Source: Noviluteimonas gilva (GTDB lineage: Bacteria > Pseudomonadota > Gammaproteobacteria > Xanthomonadales > Xanthomonadaceae). Taken from it: a DNA stretch of 64,000 nucleotides. The stretch lies in the NCBI RefSeq assembly GCF_009740395.1, contig NZ_WOXT01000004.1, forward strand, positions 62,001 through 126,000. Reading direction: 5' to 3'. The notes below the pieces were generated by a model. The model did no database searches. It had not been told where the DNA came from and worked only from the letters and a program-made list of their open reading frames with translations. How positions within the stretch are numbered: position 1 is the stretch's first letter; each line of letters begins with the position of its first letter. The translations under genes and the position numbers were made by a program. Shown here one piece after another: positions 39,351-48,598 of the stretch.

Positions 39351-39806
39351 ATGCGCAAGTCCGCCACGTTCCTGTTGCCCGCCTTCGCCCTGCTCGCCCT
39401 TGCGGCGTGCAAGCGCGAGGACACCACGCCCGTCGCACCGGCCGTCACCGCAGCCGCGCCTGCGACGATGCAGGCACCCGCACCCGCAACCGTCGCCACC
39501 GCGGTCGGCGTTTCCGAATCGCCGGCACCGGGCGAACACACGACGTTCGATGCGAAGGCGTTCGCGGGATCGTTCTCCAATGAGGGCGTGGAAGTGACCT
39601 TCGCCGCGGACGGCACCTACACGCTGAGCACGCAGGCGGCGGACGCAAGCACGGGCACGTGGTCGCTCGAACCCGATGCACGCCACGTGCGCCTGGATCC
39701 GAATGCGAAGTCGGAAGACGACCGCGTGTACGAACTCGTCGACAACGACCAGCTCAAGGCCGTCAACGGCACGCAGGTGCTGCGTCGCGCGGGCAGCGCG
39801 CAATGA
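39351..39806 (+). CDS. Predicted lipoprotein
   Basis: A 151-residue exported lipoprotein. The lipobox LALAAC places the lipidated cysteine at residue 20 after a short signal peptide. An Ala/Pro-rich linker (residues 25-60) leads to a small domain predicted to be beta-rich (AFAGSFSNEGVEVTFAADGT, STGTWSLEPDARHVRL). It resembles NlpE/META-type lipocalin-like folds, though I do not assign a family. Its stop overlaps the next gene's ATG by 4 bp. Confidence 0.75.
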   Translation: MRKSATFLLPAFALLALAACKREDTTPVAPAVTAAAPATMQAPAPATVATAVGVSESPAPGEHTTFDAKAFAGSFSNEGVEVTFAADGTYTLSTQAADASTGTWSLEPDARHVRLDPNAKSEDDRVYELVDNDQLKAVNGTQVLRRAGSAQ

Positions 39807-41062
39807 GTGCCACGCCCCGCGCCACGACGGCGCCGCCGGAACCGTTCTGGCAACGCATCCCCGCGATCATCCTGTATCCGATCCGCGGCGCGGCGCTCGT
39901 CACGCTGGTGATGCTCGCGCTTCTCGCGATCTTCCGCGGCATTCCCTTCATCGGGTGGCTGATCTCGATCGCGATGTGGCTCGGCGCCTACAAGTACGCG
40001 TTCGAAATCCTGCGGCGCTCGGCCGACGGCGACATGGAGCCGCCGGAAGTGATCGTCACCGTGGACAGCGGCGTGGTGTGGCGCTTCCTTGTAATGCAAT
40101 TCGTCCTCGTCGCGCTGCTCGTCCTGTTGCTGTTCACGCAGAGCAAGCTGCTGATCGTCGGCGGCCTGGCGTTGCTGGTGTTCCTGCAGCCCGCGCTCAC
40201 GATGACGCTGGCGATGACCGGCAGCCTGTCGAGCGCGCTGAGCCCGTCGACGGCGTTTTCGATCGTCGCGCGCGTGGGTTGGCCGTATCTCGCGGTCGTC
40301 GGCTTGCTGTTCGTCATCCAGTTGAGCGCGCTGACGGCCGGTGCGTGGCTCGGCCACATGGTGCCGCCGATCGTCGCGAACTGGTTGTCGACGGTGCTCG
40401 GCTTCTGGGGCCTGTTCTCCGCGTTCCATTTGATGGGCTACCTGATCTACCAGGCGCACGACGAACTCGGATACGAACCGGCGACGCTGCAGGCCCAGGC
40501 CACGCACGCGCCCATCGGTGCCGTCGGCGGCGAAGCCGTCATCGCGGAGGCCGAACCCTTGATTCGCGAAGGCCGCATGACCGAGGCCATCGCATTGCTG
40601 CGCACGGAAGTGCGCACGCGTGCGGTATCGACCGAAGTGCATGAGCTTTATCGCCGCCTGCTGCAGAAGGCCGGCGACATGCAGGTCGTGCAGGAACACG
40701 CGCGCCAATTCCTGCATCAGCTGATGATGGAGAAACAGGACCGCAAGGCGCTTGGATTGCTGCGCGAAAGTCTCGACACGGATCCCGCGTTCGTTCCCTT
40801 GCTGCCCGAACACGGCGCGCGCCTGGCCGAACAGGCCCGCCTCGGCGGCCAGGCGCAGTTGGCGGTCGACGCGCTGCATGCGCTGTTCAACGCGCGTCCG
40901 GGCGATGCGTCGTCGGCGCAGTGGGGCCTGACGGCCGCGATGATCCTGCTCGAACGCTTCAACCGCCCCGCCGAAGCGAAGGTGTTGCTCGAACGCGCGC
41001 GGACCCGCACGACGGACGAAGCACTGTTGCAGCGCATCGACGCCGCGCTCTCCCTTACCTGA
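39803..41062 (+). CDS. DUF4013-like membrane protein with C-terminal TPR-like region
   Basis: A 419-residue inner-membrane protein. Five or six transmembrane helices lie between residues 25 and 215 (AALVTLVMLALLAIF, FLVMQFVLVALLVLLLF, LAVVGLLFVIQLSALTAG). This part resembles DUF4013-type proteins, from memory. Residues about 240-419 are soluble and helical with TPR-like repeats (EAEPLIREGRMTEAIALL, RKALGLLRESLDTDPAFVPL). Its ATG at 39803 overlaps the lipoprotein stop (ATGA), so the two are translated together. Function unknown. Confidence 0.75.
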   Translation: MSATPRATTAPPEPFWQRIPAIILYPIRGAALVTLVMLALLAIFRGIPFIGWLISIAMWLGAYKYAFEILRRSADGDMEPPEVIVTVDSGVVWRFLVMQFVLVALLVLLLFTQSKLLIVGGLALLVFLQPALTMTLAMTGSLSSALSPSTAFSIVARVGWPYLAVVGLLFVIQLSALTAGAWLGHMVPPIVANWLSTVLGFWGLFSAFHLMGYLIYQAHDELGYEPATLQAQATHAPIGAVGGEAVIAEAEPLIREGRMTEAIALLRTEVRTRAVSTEVHELYRRLLQKAGDMQVVQEHARQFLHQLMMEKQDRKALGLLRESLDTDPAFVPLLPEHGARLAEQARLGGQAQLAVDALHALFNARPGDASSAQWGLTAAMILLERFNRPAEAKVLLERARTRTTDEALLQRIDAALSLT

Positions 41063-41069
41063 CGGCTGC

Positions 41070-41120
41070 TACCCCCCTTCCAAGGGGGGTCAATCGCGCA
41101 AAGCGCGATTGGGGGGGATA
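41070..41120. repeat. Dispersed double-hairpin repeat, copy 2
   Basis: Reverse orientation of the copies at 21002 and 43236: ACCCCCCTT-CC-AAGGGGGGT, then CAATCGCGC-AAA-GCGCGATTG and a G-run. It sits between convergent genes. Confidence 0.8.
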
Positions 41121-41136
41121 AAGCAACGACGCCCCC

Positions 41137-42603
41137 TCACCCGTTCTCGAGCAGGAACCGAGCCTTCACCGCCTGCGGCTGCTGCGGGTGGCGTTCGGTG
41201 AGATGGCGCAGGCAACGCACGTGGGCGGCCTGCGCACCGGCGTCGCGATGGCGCAGCGCGAGATCGAACCAGAGTTGCGACGCGGTGTCCGGCGCGACAT
41301 CGGCCGTGAGCGGTTGCAGGGCGCGCTCGGCGGCGTCGAGGACGCCGAAGGCGATCGCGCGTCGTGCAAACGACAAGCGCACGTCCGACGGGATCGCGCT
41401 GGCCTGCGCATCCAGTTCCGCAAGCAACTCACCCTGCGCCCGCACGCTGTTCGCATCCGGCGCTTCGATCGACAAGGCTTGCAACGCGCGGGCCGTCGCC
41501 TGCTCGGCGCGTCCCCCGTTGCGCGCCACGCGATAACGCGCGAGTTGCACGTCCACGCGCCACGGCGCTTCGGCCGCCAATGCGGTCAGCAGCGCATCGG
41601 CTTCGGCCAATTGCATGCGCCCGATGTGGCGCTGCGCGCGCTCCCAGCGATCGTCCTTCGCCGGCGCGTCGGGTGCGGCGTCGCGAATGAACGCCGTGCG
41701 CACCTGCCCTGTTGCGGCGAGCGCGGCGCCCATCAACGCGCCGCACACGAGTCCGCCGGCATGCGCTTCGAACGCGACGTTCGAATCATCCCGCACGAGC
41801 AGATTGAACAATTCCCACCCGAGCCACGCCGGGAACAACCACAGCGCCGGCGCACGCACGTAATCGAACCACACGCCGATCCAGTAGAAGAACCGCACCG
41901 GCTGCGTGCCCCACACCAGGCAGAAGCACCCCATCAGCGCAGCGATCGCACCGGAGGCACCGAGCCCGCCCGTCGCATCGCCCCAGTGGAATGCGATCGA
42001 TGCGAGGTTCGCGCCGACCGCGCCGAGCAGATACACCGCGAGGAACCGCCACGGCCCCAGCGCACCCTCGACCAGCAGGCCGATGATCATCAGGAACAGC
42101 ATGTTGCCGAACAGGTGGCCGAAGTCGGCGTGCAGGAAGGCCGAACTCACCAGGCGCACGGGATCGAACTCGGAAGCGCGCAGGAGATAGCGCAGTGTCG
42201 GAATCGACGACAGCGTCGCGTCGTAACCCGCGCGCAGGCGGCGCCATTCGTCGAACGTCGATGCGTCGGGAAACAAGCGCCCGGTGCGCAAGGCCGGTTC
42301 GAACTCGCGATCCACCAGCGTGTGTTGCCCGACGAACGCGTGGCGCGCGTCCTCGTCACGCAGTGCGCGGAACTCCGCGAGGTCTTCGGCGCGTCCACCA
42401 CGCTCGATCAGCCATCGCTCGTACGCGGGCGCTTCGATCTCCGCCAGGCGCGAGGGGATGTAATCGGTCAACGCTTCCTGGACCCGCGCCTGGTCGCCTG
42501 CCTGCAGGCCGAAGAAGACGAACACATTGATCAGGACGAGCAGCGCGGTGACGACGGGAAACGTGGCGCGCGTCAGCGGGCGATGCAGCGGCAGCAGGAG
42601 CAT
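41137..42603 (-). CDS. Rhomboid-family intramembrane serine protease
   Basis: A 488-residue membrane protein. First helix at residues 15-34 ([18 protein letters not shown]), a 110-residue periplasmic or lumenal loop, then the rhomboid core. [16 protein letters not shown] supplies the HxxxxHxxxN motif at H158-N167. The catalytic serine is S217 in [14 protein letters not shown] and the catalytic His H281 in [13 protein letters not shown]. Residues 300-488 are a soluble helical, TPR-like tail ending [13 protein letters not shown] 42603. Substrates unknown. Confidence 0.9.
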   Translation of the reverse strand: MLLLPLHRPLTRATFPVVTALLVLINVFVFFGLQAGDQARVQEALTDYIPSRLAEIEAPAYERWLIERGGRAEDLAEFRALRDEDARHAFVGQHTLVDREFEPALRTGRLFPDASTFDEWRRLRAGYDATLSSIPTLRYLLRASEFDPVRLVSSAFLHADFGHLFGNMLFLMIIGLLVEGALGPWRFLAVYLLGAVGANLASIAFHWGDATGGLGASGAIAALMGCFCLVWGTQPVRFFYWIGVWFDYVRAPALWLFPAWLGWELFNLLVRDDSNVAFEAHAGGLVCGALMGAALAATGQVRTAFIRDAAPDAPAKDDRWERAQRHIGRMQLAEADALLTALAAEAPWRVDVQLARYRVARNGGRAEQATARALQALSIEAPDANSVRAQGELLAELDAQASAIPSDVRLSFARRAIAFGVLDAAERALQPLTADVAPDTASQLWFDLALRHRDAGAQAAHVRCLRHLTERHPQQPQAVKARFLLENG

Positions 42604-42676
42604 GCAGGAGGCGTCGCCCTTGATCGTTGGGCGCGAGCTTGGCATAAGCAACGCACGATTGGGACGAAGGGCATCG

Positions 42677-43174
42677 ATGGGACGTTGGCGGCCACCGGGG
42701 GAGAAAGCCACCGCGCTGATCACGCGCGAGGGGCACGCACGCCTGAAGGCCGAACTCGACGATCTGTGGCGCGTGCGCCGTCCGGAGGTGGTGAAAGCCC
42801 TCGCCGCCGCCGCGGCCGAAGGCGACCGTTCCGAGAATGCCGAGTACACCTATCGCAAGAAGCAGCTCGGCGAAATCGATCGGCGCGTGCGGTATCTGTC
42901 CAAGCGCCTGGAAGTGCTGCGCGTGGTGGACACCGCGCCGACGGATCGCGAAGCGGTGTTCTTCGGCGCGCAGGTCGAGATCGAACATGCGACGACGGGA
43001 GAAACGCAGCGCTACCGCATCGTCGGGCCCGACGAGACCGATGCGAAGCTGGGTTGGATCAGCGTGGATTCGCCGCTGGCGCGCGCGATGATGAAAAAGC
43101 GCGTGGACGATGAGTTCGAAGCGATGCTGCCGGGTGGCGCCTCGCGATACTTCATCGTCGACGTGCAGTACTGA
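42677..43174 (+). CDS. greB: Transcription elongation factor GreB
   Basis: Rescues backtracked RNA polymerase by stimulating transcript cleavage. It has 165 residues. The N-terminal coiled coil carries the acidic tip in [18 protein letters not shown] and [20 protein letters not shown]. The C-terminal FKBP-like domain has [39 protein letters not shown] favours GreB over GreA. ATG 42677; the frame is open further upstream without family similarity. Divergent from the rhomboid gene by 73 bp. Confidence 0.93.
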   Translation: MGRWRPPGEKATALITREGHARLKAELDDLWRVRRPEVVKALAAAAAEGDRSENAEYTYRKKQLGEIDRRVRYLSKRLEVLRVVDTAPTDREAVFFGAQVEIEHATTGETQRYRIVGPDETDAKLGWISVDSPLARAMMKKRVDDEFEAMLPGGASRYFIVDVQY

Positions 43175-43214
43175 ACTCCCTCCCCTGCTTGCAGGGGAGG
43201 GCTGGGGTGGGGTT
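43175..43214. repeat. Dispersed G/C hairpin repeat after greB
   Basis: ACTCCCTCCCCTG-CTTG-CAGGGGAGGG followed by CTGGGGTGGGG, nearly identical to 24309-24347. Immediately after the greB stop, so it may serve as terminator. Confidence 0.75.
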
Positions 43215-43235
43215 GCGTGGGATCGACGCGATCTT

Positions 43236-43285
43236 TATCCCCCTCAATCGCGCTGTGCGCGATTGATCCCCCTTGGAAGGGGGAT
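43236..43285. repeat. Dispersed double-hairpin repeat, copy 3
   Basis: TATCCCCCT, CAATCGCGC-TGT-GCGCGATTG, then ATCCCCCTT-GG-AAGGGGGAT. It shares its first palindrome arms with copy 2, not copy 1. It ends 4 bp before the rimO stop. Confidence 0.8.
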
Positions 43286-43289
43286 GGGG

Positions 43290-44648
43290 TCAGGCGGCGC
43301 TGTAGCTCACTTCGCCGTACAGATCGTGCTCGTCGGCGCCGAGGATTTCGACGTCCACGAAATCGCCGGGCTTCAGGCCGGCTTCGCGACCATCCTGGAT
43401 CTGCACGAGGCCGTCGATTTCCGGCGCGTCGAAACGCGAGCGCGCGATCGCAAGCTCGCCGTCGATTGCGTCGACGATGCAGCGCTGCGTCGTGCCGACC
43501 TTCGCTTCCAGGCGGCCCGCGGAGATCGCAGCCTGACGCTCCATGAAGCGCGCCAGGCGCTCCTGCTTCACGTCTTCCGGGACCGGATCGGGCAACGCAT
43601 TCGCCGTCGCACCTTCGACCGGCGAATACGCGAACGCACCCACGCGGTCGAGCTGCGCTTCATCGAGGAAGTCGAGCAGCGTTTCGAATTCGGCTTCCGT
43701 CTCGCCGGGGAAACCGACGATGAAGGTCGAACGGATCGCCAGCTCCGGGCAGATTTCGCGCCACTTGTGCACGCGCTCGAGCGTCTTCTCGACGCTGCCG
43801 GGGCGCTTCATCAGCTTGAGGATGCGCGGCGCGGCGTGCTGGAACGGAATGTCGAGGTACGGCAGCAACTTGCCGTCGGCCATCAGCGGAATGATGTCGT
43901 CGACGTGCGGATACGGGTACACGTAATGCAGGCGCGTCCAGATGCCGAGTTCCGACAGGCCTTCGCACAGCGCCTTCATGCGCGTCTGGTACGCCTTGCC
44001 GCGCCAGGTGCGCTCGGCGTACTTCACGTCGACGCCATAGGCCGAGGTGTCCTGCGAGATGACGAGCAGCTCGCGCACGCCGCCCATCGCGAGCTTCTCG
44101 GCTTCGCGCAGCACGTCGTCGACCGGGCGCGAGACGAGGTCGCCACGCATCGACGGGATGATGCAGAACGTGCAGCGGTGATTGCAGCCTTCGGAAATTT
44201 TCAGATACGCGTAGTGCTTCGGCGTCAGCTTCAGGCCGTAGTCGGGCACGAGATCGAGGAAGGGATCGTGCGACGGCGGCAACGCCAGGTGCACGGCTTC
44301 CATCACCGAGGTGTAGTCCTGCGGGCCGCTGATCGACAGCACGCCCGGGTGGGCTTCGCGGATTTGCTCCGGCTTCTTGCCCAGGCAACCGGTGACGATG
44401 ACCTTGCCGTTCTCCGCGATGGCCTCGCCGATGGCGTCCAGCGATTCGGTCACCGCCGAGTCGATGAAGCCGCAGGTGTTCACCACGACGATGTCGGCAT
44501 CGTCGTAGGTCTGCACGATGTCGTACCCCTCGACCTTGAGCTGGGTGAGGATGCGTTCGGAGTCCACGAGCGCCTTGGGGCACCCGAGACTGACGAACCC
44601 GACCTTGCCTCCCTGGCTGGCGGACTTGGGCTTGGTGGCGATGGACAT
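43290..44648 (-). CDS. rimO: Ribosomal protein S12 methylthiotransferase
   Basis: Radical-SAM enzyme adding a methylthio group to Asp of S12. It has 452 residues. N-terminal UPF0004 domain with three cluster cysteines ([34 protein letters not shown]). Radical-SAM motif CNHRCTFC in [21 protein letters not shown]-terminal TRAM domain (about 380-452). The S12-type signature [10 protein letters not shown] separates RimO from MiaB. ATG 44648, with a perfect TATAAT box 37 bp upstream. Confidence 0.97.
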   Translation of the reverse strand: MSIATKPKSASQGGKVGFVSLGCPKALVDSERILTQLKVEGYDIVQTYDDADIVVVNTCGFIDSAVTESLDAIGEAIAENGKVIVTGCLGKKPEQIREAHPGVLSISGPQDYTSVMEAVHLALPPSHDPFLDLVPDYGLKLTPKHYAYLKISEGCNHRCTFCIIPSMRGDLVSRPVDDVLREAEKLAMGGVRELLVISQDTSAYGVDVKYAERTWRGKAYQTRMKALCEGLSELGIWTRLHYVYPYPHVDDIIPLMADGKLLPYLDIPFQHAAPRILKLMKRPGSVEKTLERVHKWREICPELAIRSTFIVGFPGETEAEFETLLDFLDEAQLDRVGAFAYSPVEGATANALPDPVPEDVKQERLARFMERQAAISAGRLEAKVGTTQRCIVDAIDGELAIARSRFDAPEIDGLVQIQDGREAGLKPGDFVDVEILGADEHDLYGEVSYSAA

Positions 44649-44684
44649 CGAGGGGTCGGACCGGGGGGATGCGGAAGGTCGCGG

Positions 44685-44690
44685 ATTATA
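44685..44690 (-). promoter_or_regulatory. -10 box of the rimO promoter
   Basis: Perfect TATAAT on the minus strand in the 154-bp divergent gap between rimO and the dienelactone hydrolase gene. No clear -35 accompanies it. Expected leader about 30 nt. Confidence 0.6.
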
Positions 44691-44802
44691 GGGGCGCGGG
44701 CGGCCCCTACGGCCGCTTGGCCGCCCGATCCGCGCTTGCTGTTTCGCGCGATTTACCAAGGAGTACGATTCCCTCACGCCCATCGCCAGGAGGCCCGCGG
44801 CC

Positions 44803-45471
44803 ATGCATGGATGGATCGACATCGAGACCCCGCACGGGCCGGTGCGGGGTTGGCGCGCCGAGCCGCCGGGTCCTTCGAAGGGCGCGGTGGTGGTGATCCA
44901 GGAGATTTTCGGCGTGAACGCGCACATCCGCAGCGTCGCCGAGCGGCTGGCCGATGCCGGGTTCGTGGCGCTTGCACCGGCCCTGTTCGATCCGGTCGAA
45001 CACGGCGTCGAACTGGGTTACGACGACGCCGGCGTGCAACGCGCACGCGCGCTGGTGTCCGCGCTGGGCACCGAACGCGCGATGGATGTCATCAACGCTT
45101 CCGCCGAAAAATTGCAGATGGAAGGCCTGCGCGTGGGCGCGATCGGGTTCTGCTGGGGCGGCACCCTCGCCTTCCTGTGCGCCACGCGCCTGTCGCTCCC
45201 CGCGGTCGGTTACTACGGCGCGCGCAGCGTGCCTTTCCTCGACGAGAAAGCCGGCGCACCGTTGATGTTCCACTTCGGCGCCGACGACAACAGCATTCCG
45301 CCGCACGACATCGAACTGCATCGGCAGAAACAACCGCAGGCGCAGGTCTTCGTGTACGAAGGCACCGGGCACGCGTTCAATCGCGACGTGGATCCGAAGG
45401 CGTACGGCGCCGACGCCGCGAAGCTGGCCTGGCAACGCACGCTCGACTTCCTCGAGGCGCAACTGCGATGA
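44803..45471 (+). CDS. Dienelactone hydrolase family protein
   Basis: A 222-residue alpha/beta hydrolase. The catalytic triad is Cys in [14 protein letters not shown], Asp in [14 protein letters not shown] and His in [13 protein letters not shown], as in carboxymethylenebutenolidase. [20 protein letters not shown] is a family signature. No aromatic-degradation genes are nearby, so the true substrate is unknown. A strong CAGGAGG precedes the ATG. It overlaps the HIT gene by 4 bp. Confidence 0.92.
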   Translation: MHGWIDIETPHGPVRGWRAEPPGPSKGAVVVIQEIFGVNAHIRSVAERLADAGFVALAPALFDPVEHGVELGYDDAGVQRARALVSALGTERAMDVINASAEKLQMEGLRVGAIGFCWGGTLAFLCATRLSLPAVGYYGARSVPFLDEKAGAPLMFHFGADDNSIPPHDIELHRQKQPQAQVFVYEGTGHAFNRDVDPKAYGADAAKLAWQRTLDFLEAQLR

Positions 45472-45887
45472 ACCTCGACGCGTGGCATCTGCATCCGCAA
45501 CTGGCCGACGACACGCACCCGGTCGCCTCCTGGCCCCTGTGCGACGTGCGATTGATGGACGATTCGAACCATCCCTGGCTGATCCTCGTGCCGCGCATCG
45601 CCGAAGCGACCGAAGTCACCGATCTCGCACCGCCGCAGCAACTGGCGCTCGTGCAGGAAATCGATCGCGCATGTCGCGCGCTGCAGGTCTTCCGCCCGCA
45701 CAAACTCAACGTGGCGGCGCTCGGCAACCTCGTGTCGCAGCTGCACATCCACGTCATCGCGCGTTATCGCGAAGACATCGCCTGGCCGCGTCCGGTCTGG
45801 GGCATGGCGGCCGCGAAGCCTTATGGACCGGAGCAACTGATCGAGCGGATTCAGCTGTTGCAAGAGACAATCGGCGCTGGATCCTGA
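45468..45887 (+). CDS. HIT-domain protein
   Basis: Small nucleotide-binding protein of 139 residues. The HIT motif is QLHIHVIARY: the first two histidines, including the nucleophile position, are present but the third is Ile, as in the common proteobacterial QLHxHVIAR subgroup. LMDDSNHPWLILVPRI and HKLNVAALGNLV are also typical. Coupled to the hydrolase gene upstream by ATGA. Substrate unknown. Confidence 0.9.
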   Translation: MNLDAWHLHPQLADDTHPVASWPLCDVRLMDDSNHPWLILVPRIAEATEVTDLAPPQQLALVQEIDRACRALQVFRPHKLNVAALGNLVSQLHIHVIARYREDIAWPRPVWGMAAAKPYGPEQLIERIQLLQETIGAGS

Positions 45888-45907
45888 CCCACGCTGGGGA
45901 ATCACCG

Positions 45908-46198
45908 ATGCGCAAGTTGTTCCTGGCCGCTGCTCTCGCGGCCCTCGCCCTGCCCGCGCAGGCCGGCCTGTTCGACAAAAAGCCCGACGACATCGCGAAC
46001 GAAGCCGTCCGCAACGGCCTGCTGGCCACGACGATCTGGGTCGACGCCACCTGGGGCTTCCGCAACCAGGGCGCGGCGAATGCGCTGAGCCGCGCGCACC
46101 AGGCCTTCGCCACGCGCGGTTACAAGGTGCAAAGCGTGGAGCCGTACATCGAGAACGGCGACTTGCAGGGCTTCTTCGTGACTTACCAGAAGCCGTGA
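45908..46198 (+). CDS. Small exported protein of unknown function
   Basis: A 96-residue protein with a clear signal peptide (residues 1-19, LAAALAALALPAQA) and a mature domain of about 77 residues (NQGAANALSRAHQAFATRGY, DLQGFFVTYQKP). No family recognised. It starts 20 bp after the HIT gene on the same strand and has no terminator before it, so it is probably the last gene of that transcript. Confidence 0.75.
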   Translation: MRKLFLAAALAALALPAQAGLFDKKPDDIANEAVRNGLLATTIWVDATWGFRNQGAANALSRAHQAFATRGYKVQSVEPYIENGDLQGFFVTYQKP

Positions 46199-46208
46199 TC
46201 GCAACAAC

Positions 46209-46236
46209 GTCCTCCGCCGCCACTGCGGCGGAGGAC
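46209..46236. terminator. Perfect hairpin between convergent genes
   Basis: GTCCTCCGCCGC-CACT-GCGGCGGAGGAC, a 12-bp perfect stem without a T-run, in the 46-bp gap between the exported-protein gene and the RDD gene. Probably a bidirectional transcription stop. Confidence 0.5.
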
Positions 46237-46244
46237 GCGATGGA

Positions 46245-46733
46245 TCAGTTCTTCAACACCTGCGTGCCGGCGATGAGATCGTGGCCGCAACGGCGGTCGC
46301 TGCGGAAGATCAGCAGGACGTTGATCATGCTGAGCACCAAGCCGAGCACCGGAATTGCGCCCGCCACCTGCACCGGCAGGTAACGCTTGAGGATCAGGGT
46401 GCCGAAGGTGGGCTGCGTGCCGTCGAGCAGCGCGATGCGGATGCCGAGCACCTTCTTGCCCCAGGTCTGCGCCGACTGCGCCAGCGGCCAGCCCTGCACG
46501 ATCAGGAACACCAGGAAGCCGGCGAAGCCATACGCCACGACCTTGCCGATGCCGACTTCGCCGCGCGCGGCCTGTTCGAAGTAACCGGTCGCGAACATCG
46601 CCGGCACCAGGATCACGCACAGGAGGATCGTGTCGATGAGCGCCGCGAGGAAGCGCTCACCGCGCCCCGCGAGGACTTCTTCGGTGTGTTCTGCGACGCT
46701 GGCGCTGGGCGCCTGGTACGGATTGTTTTCCAT
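46245..46733 (-). CDS. RDD-family membrane protein
   Basis: A 162-residue inner-membrane protein. The RDD start GRGERFLAALIDTILLCVIL carries the Arg-Asp signature; further helices are KVVAYGFAGFLVFLIVQGW and PVLGLVLSMINVLLIF. QTWGKKVLGIRIAL and FRSDRRCGHDLIAGTQVL are typical family ends. Role unknown; the family is often linked to ion or solute transport. Confidence 0.88.
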   Translation of the reverse strand: MENNPYQAPSASVAEHTEEVLAGRGERFLAALIDTILLCVILVPAMFATGYFEQAARGEVGIGKVVAYGFAGFLVFLIVQGWPLAQSAQTWGKKVLGIRIALLDGTQPTFGTLILKRYLPVQVAGAIPVLGLVLSMINVLLIFRSDRRCGHDLIAGTQVLKN

Positions 46734-46774
46734 CGACTTCCCCTTCCCCTTGGTTGGTGTGGAACGAACTTTTC

Positions 46775-47344
46775 TTACGTGCGCGGCAGCGTGACCCCCG
46801 TCTGCCCCTGGTACTTGCCGCCGCGGTCCTTGTACGAGGTCTCGCAGACTTCGTCGGACTGGAAGAACAACATCTGCGCCACCCCTTCATTCGCGTAGAT
46901 GCGTGCCGGCAACGGCGTGGTGTTGCTGAATTCCAGCGTCACGTGGCCTTCCCATTCCGGTTCCAGCGGCGTGACGTTGACGATGATGCCGCAGCGCGCG
47001 TATGTGCTCTTGCCCAGGCACACGACGAGCGTGTCGCGCGGAATGCGGAAGTACTCGACGGTGCGCGCCAGCGCGAAGGAATTCGGCGGGATGATGCACA
47101 CGTCCGATTCGATGTCGACGAAGCTGCCGGAGTCGAAATGCTTCGGGTCGACGATCGTCGAGTTGATGTTGGTGAAGACCTTGAACTCCCGCGAGCAGCG
47201 CACGTCGTAGCCGTAGCTGGAGGTGCCGTAGCTCACGATGCGGTGGCCGTCGGCGGCGTGCTTGACCTGCCCGGGTTCGAACGGCTCGATCATCTTCTGC
47301 TGTTCGACCATTCGGCGGATCCAGCGGTCGCTCTTGATGCTCAT
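46775..47344 (-). CDS. dcd: dCTP deaminase
   Basis: Deaminates dCTP to dUTP for thymidylate synthesis. It has 189 residues, near the family length. [36 protein letters not shown] (catalytic Glu region) and [13 protein letters not shown] are family signatures. ATG 47344 with a TACAAT box at 47374-47379 in the 42-bp gap after mrp. Confidence 0.97.
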   Translation of the reverse strand: MSIKSDRWIRRMVEQQKMIEPFEPGQVKHAADGHRIVSYGTSSYGYDVRCSREFKVFTNINSTIVDPKHFDSGSFVDIESDVCIIPPNSFALARTVEYFRIPRDTLVVCLGKSTYARCGIIVNVTPLEPEWEGHVTLEFSNTTPLPARIYANEGVAQMLFFQSDEVCETSYKDRGGKYQGQTGVTLPRT

Positions 47345-47386
47345 GCGGTCTCTTGCGGGTTCGGGATTGCGGGATTGTATGGGGTT

Positions 47387-48457
47387 CTAGAGCAACTGCG
47401 CGCCCAGCGACACCGGTGCGCGCGGGCGGCGCGCGAGTTCGGCGGCCAGGCGGCGCGCGACGGCGCGATAGGCCGCGGCGGCGGGCGAATCGGGGTCGGC
47501 GGCGACGATCGGCGTGCCGGCATCGCCCTGCTGGCGGATGCCGATCTCCAGCGGCAGCGAGCCGAGCAGCGGCGTGCCGTACTGCGCGGCGATGCGCTCG
47601 CCGCCGCCATGGCCGAAGACGTGTTCGACATGCCCGCAGTTGGAGCAGGTGTGCACCGCCATGTTCTCGACCAGGCCCAGCACCGGCACCTCGACTTTTT
47701 CGAACATGCGCAGCGCCTTGCGCGCATCCAGCGTCGCCACGTCCTGCGGCGTGGTCACCACCACGGCGCCGGCGACGGGGATCTTCTGCGCAAGCGTCAG
47801 CTGGATGTCGCCCGTGCCCGGCGGCAGGTCGACGAACAGGTAATCGAGCTGGCCTTCGCCGCCCCACAGCGTCTGTTCGAGCAACTGCGTCAGCGCGGAG
47901 GTCGCCATCGGGCCGCGCCAGATCATCGGCGTGTCCTGTTCGACCATCAGGCCGATCGACATCGCTTCCACGCCGTGCGCGTGCATCGGCTCGATCGCCT
48001 TGCCGTCGGGACTGTCGGGGCGACCGGACAGGCCGAGCATCATCGGGATGCTCGGGCCGTAGACGTCGGCATCGAGCACGCCGACGCGCGCGCCTTCGCG
48101 GGCCAGCGCCAGCGCGATGTTCACCGCGGTCGTCGACTTGCCCACGCCGCCCTTGCCCGAACCCACGGCGATGACGTTGCGGATGCGCGGCAGCGGCGCG
48201 AGTTGCCCCTGCGGCGCGTGCGCGTCGATGCGCGTCTGGAGTTCGAGGCTGGCGAGCTTGAGGCCTTCGGCGGCGACCGCCTCGGCGACCTGCGCGCGCA
48301 GCATTTCGTGCCAGCTGGCGGCCGGATAGCCCAGCGTAACGGCAACGGCGGCGTGACCGTCGCTGACGGCGGCGCGGATGCGCGCGCCGGTATCGGCGAG
48401 CGTAAGGCCCGCGGCGGGGTCGCGGAGGGCGGCGATCCGGGATTCGAGGGGCGTCAT
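47387..48457 (-). CDS. mrp: Iron-sulfur cluster carrier protein Mrp/ApbC
   Basis: P-loop ATPase that carries and transfers Fe-S clusters. It has 356 residues. An N-terminal MIP18/DUF59-like part (residues 1-85) precedes Walker A VGSGKGGVGKSTTAVNIAL. LDADVYGPSIPMMLG and LFVDLPPGTGDIQLTLAQ are signatures. The cluster-binding CxxC is in HTCSNCGHVEHVFG. ATG 48457. A TACAAT -10 box lies at 48484-48489. Often located next to metG, as roughly here. Confidence 0.95.
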   Translation of the reverse strand: MTPLESRIAALRDPAAGLTLADTGARIRAAVSDGHAAVAVTLGYPAASWHEMLRAQVAEAVAAEGLKLASLELQTRIDAHAPQGQLAPLPRIRNVIAVGSGKGGVGKSTTAVNIALALAREGARVGVLDADVYGPSIPMMLGLSGRPDSPDGKAIEPMHAHGVEAMSIGLMVEQDTPMIWRGPMATSALTQLLEQTLWGGEGQLDYLFVDLPPGTGDIQLTLAQKIPVAGAVVVTTPQDVATLDARKALRMFEKVEVPVLGLVENMAVHTCSNCGHVEHVFGHGGGERIAAQYGTPLLGSLPLEIGIRQQGDAGTPIVAADPDSPAAAAYRAVARRLAAELARRPRAPVSLGAQLL

Positions 48458-48483
48458 GGGAGGCACTGCGGGGGGAGCCGTGC

Positions 48484-48489
48484 ATTGTA
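48484..48489 (-). promoter_or_regulatory. -10 box upstream of mrp
   Basis: TACAAT on the minus strand, 26 nt before the mrp start, in the 141-bp divergent gap shared with the DUF2147 gene. Confidence 0.45.
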
Positions 48490-48536
48490 GGCTGAACCGC
48501 CGCGCGGCCCCGACTTCCGTACGCACCCGGATGCGG

Positions 48537-48542
48537 TATAAA
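48537..48542 (+). promoter_or_regulatory. -10 box upstream of the DUF2147 gene
   Basis: TATAAA on the plus strand, giving a leader of about 50 nt that contains GGGAGGGG before the ATG at 48599. Confidence 0.45.
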
Positions 48543-48598
48543 GCCGCCAGTCCGCCGGATTCGTGCGGACCATTTCAACGATCCCTGGGAGGGGACCC

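Noticed and set aside
45468-45887. HIT motif lacking its third His taken as an inactive protein
   Set aside because: QLHxHVIAR is the usual form in this proteobacterial subgroup, and the nucleophile-position His is present.
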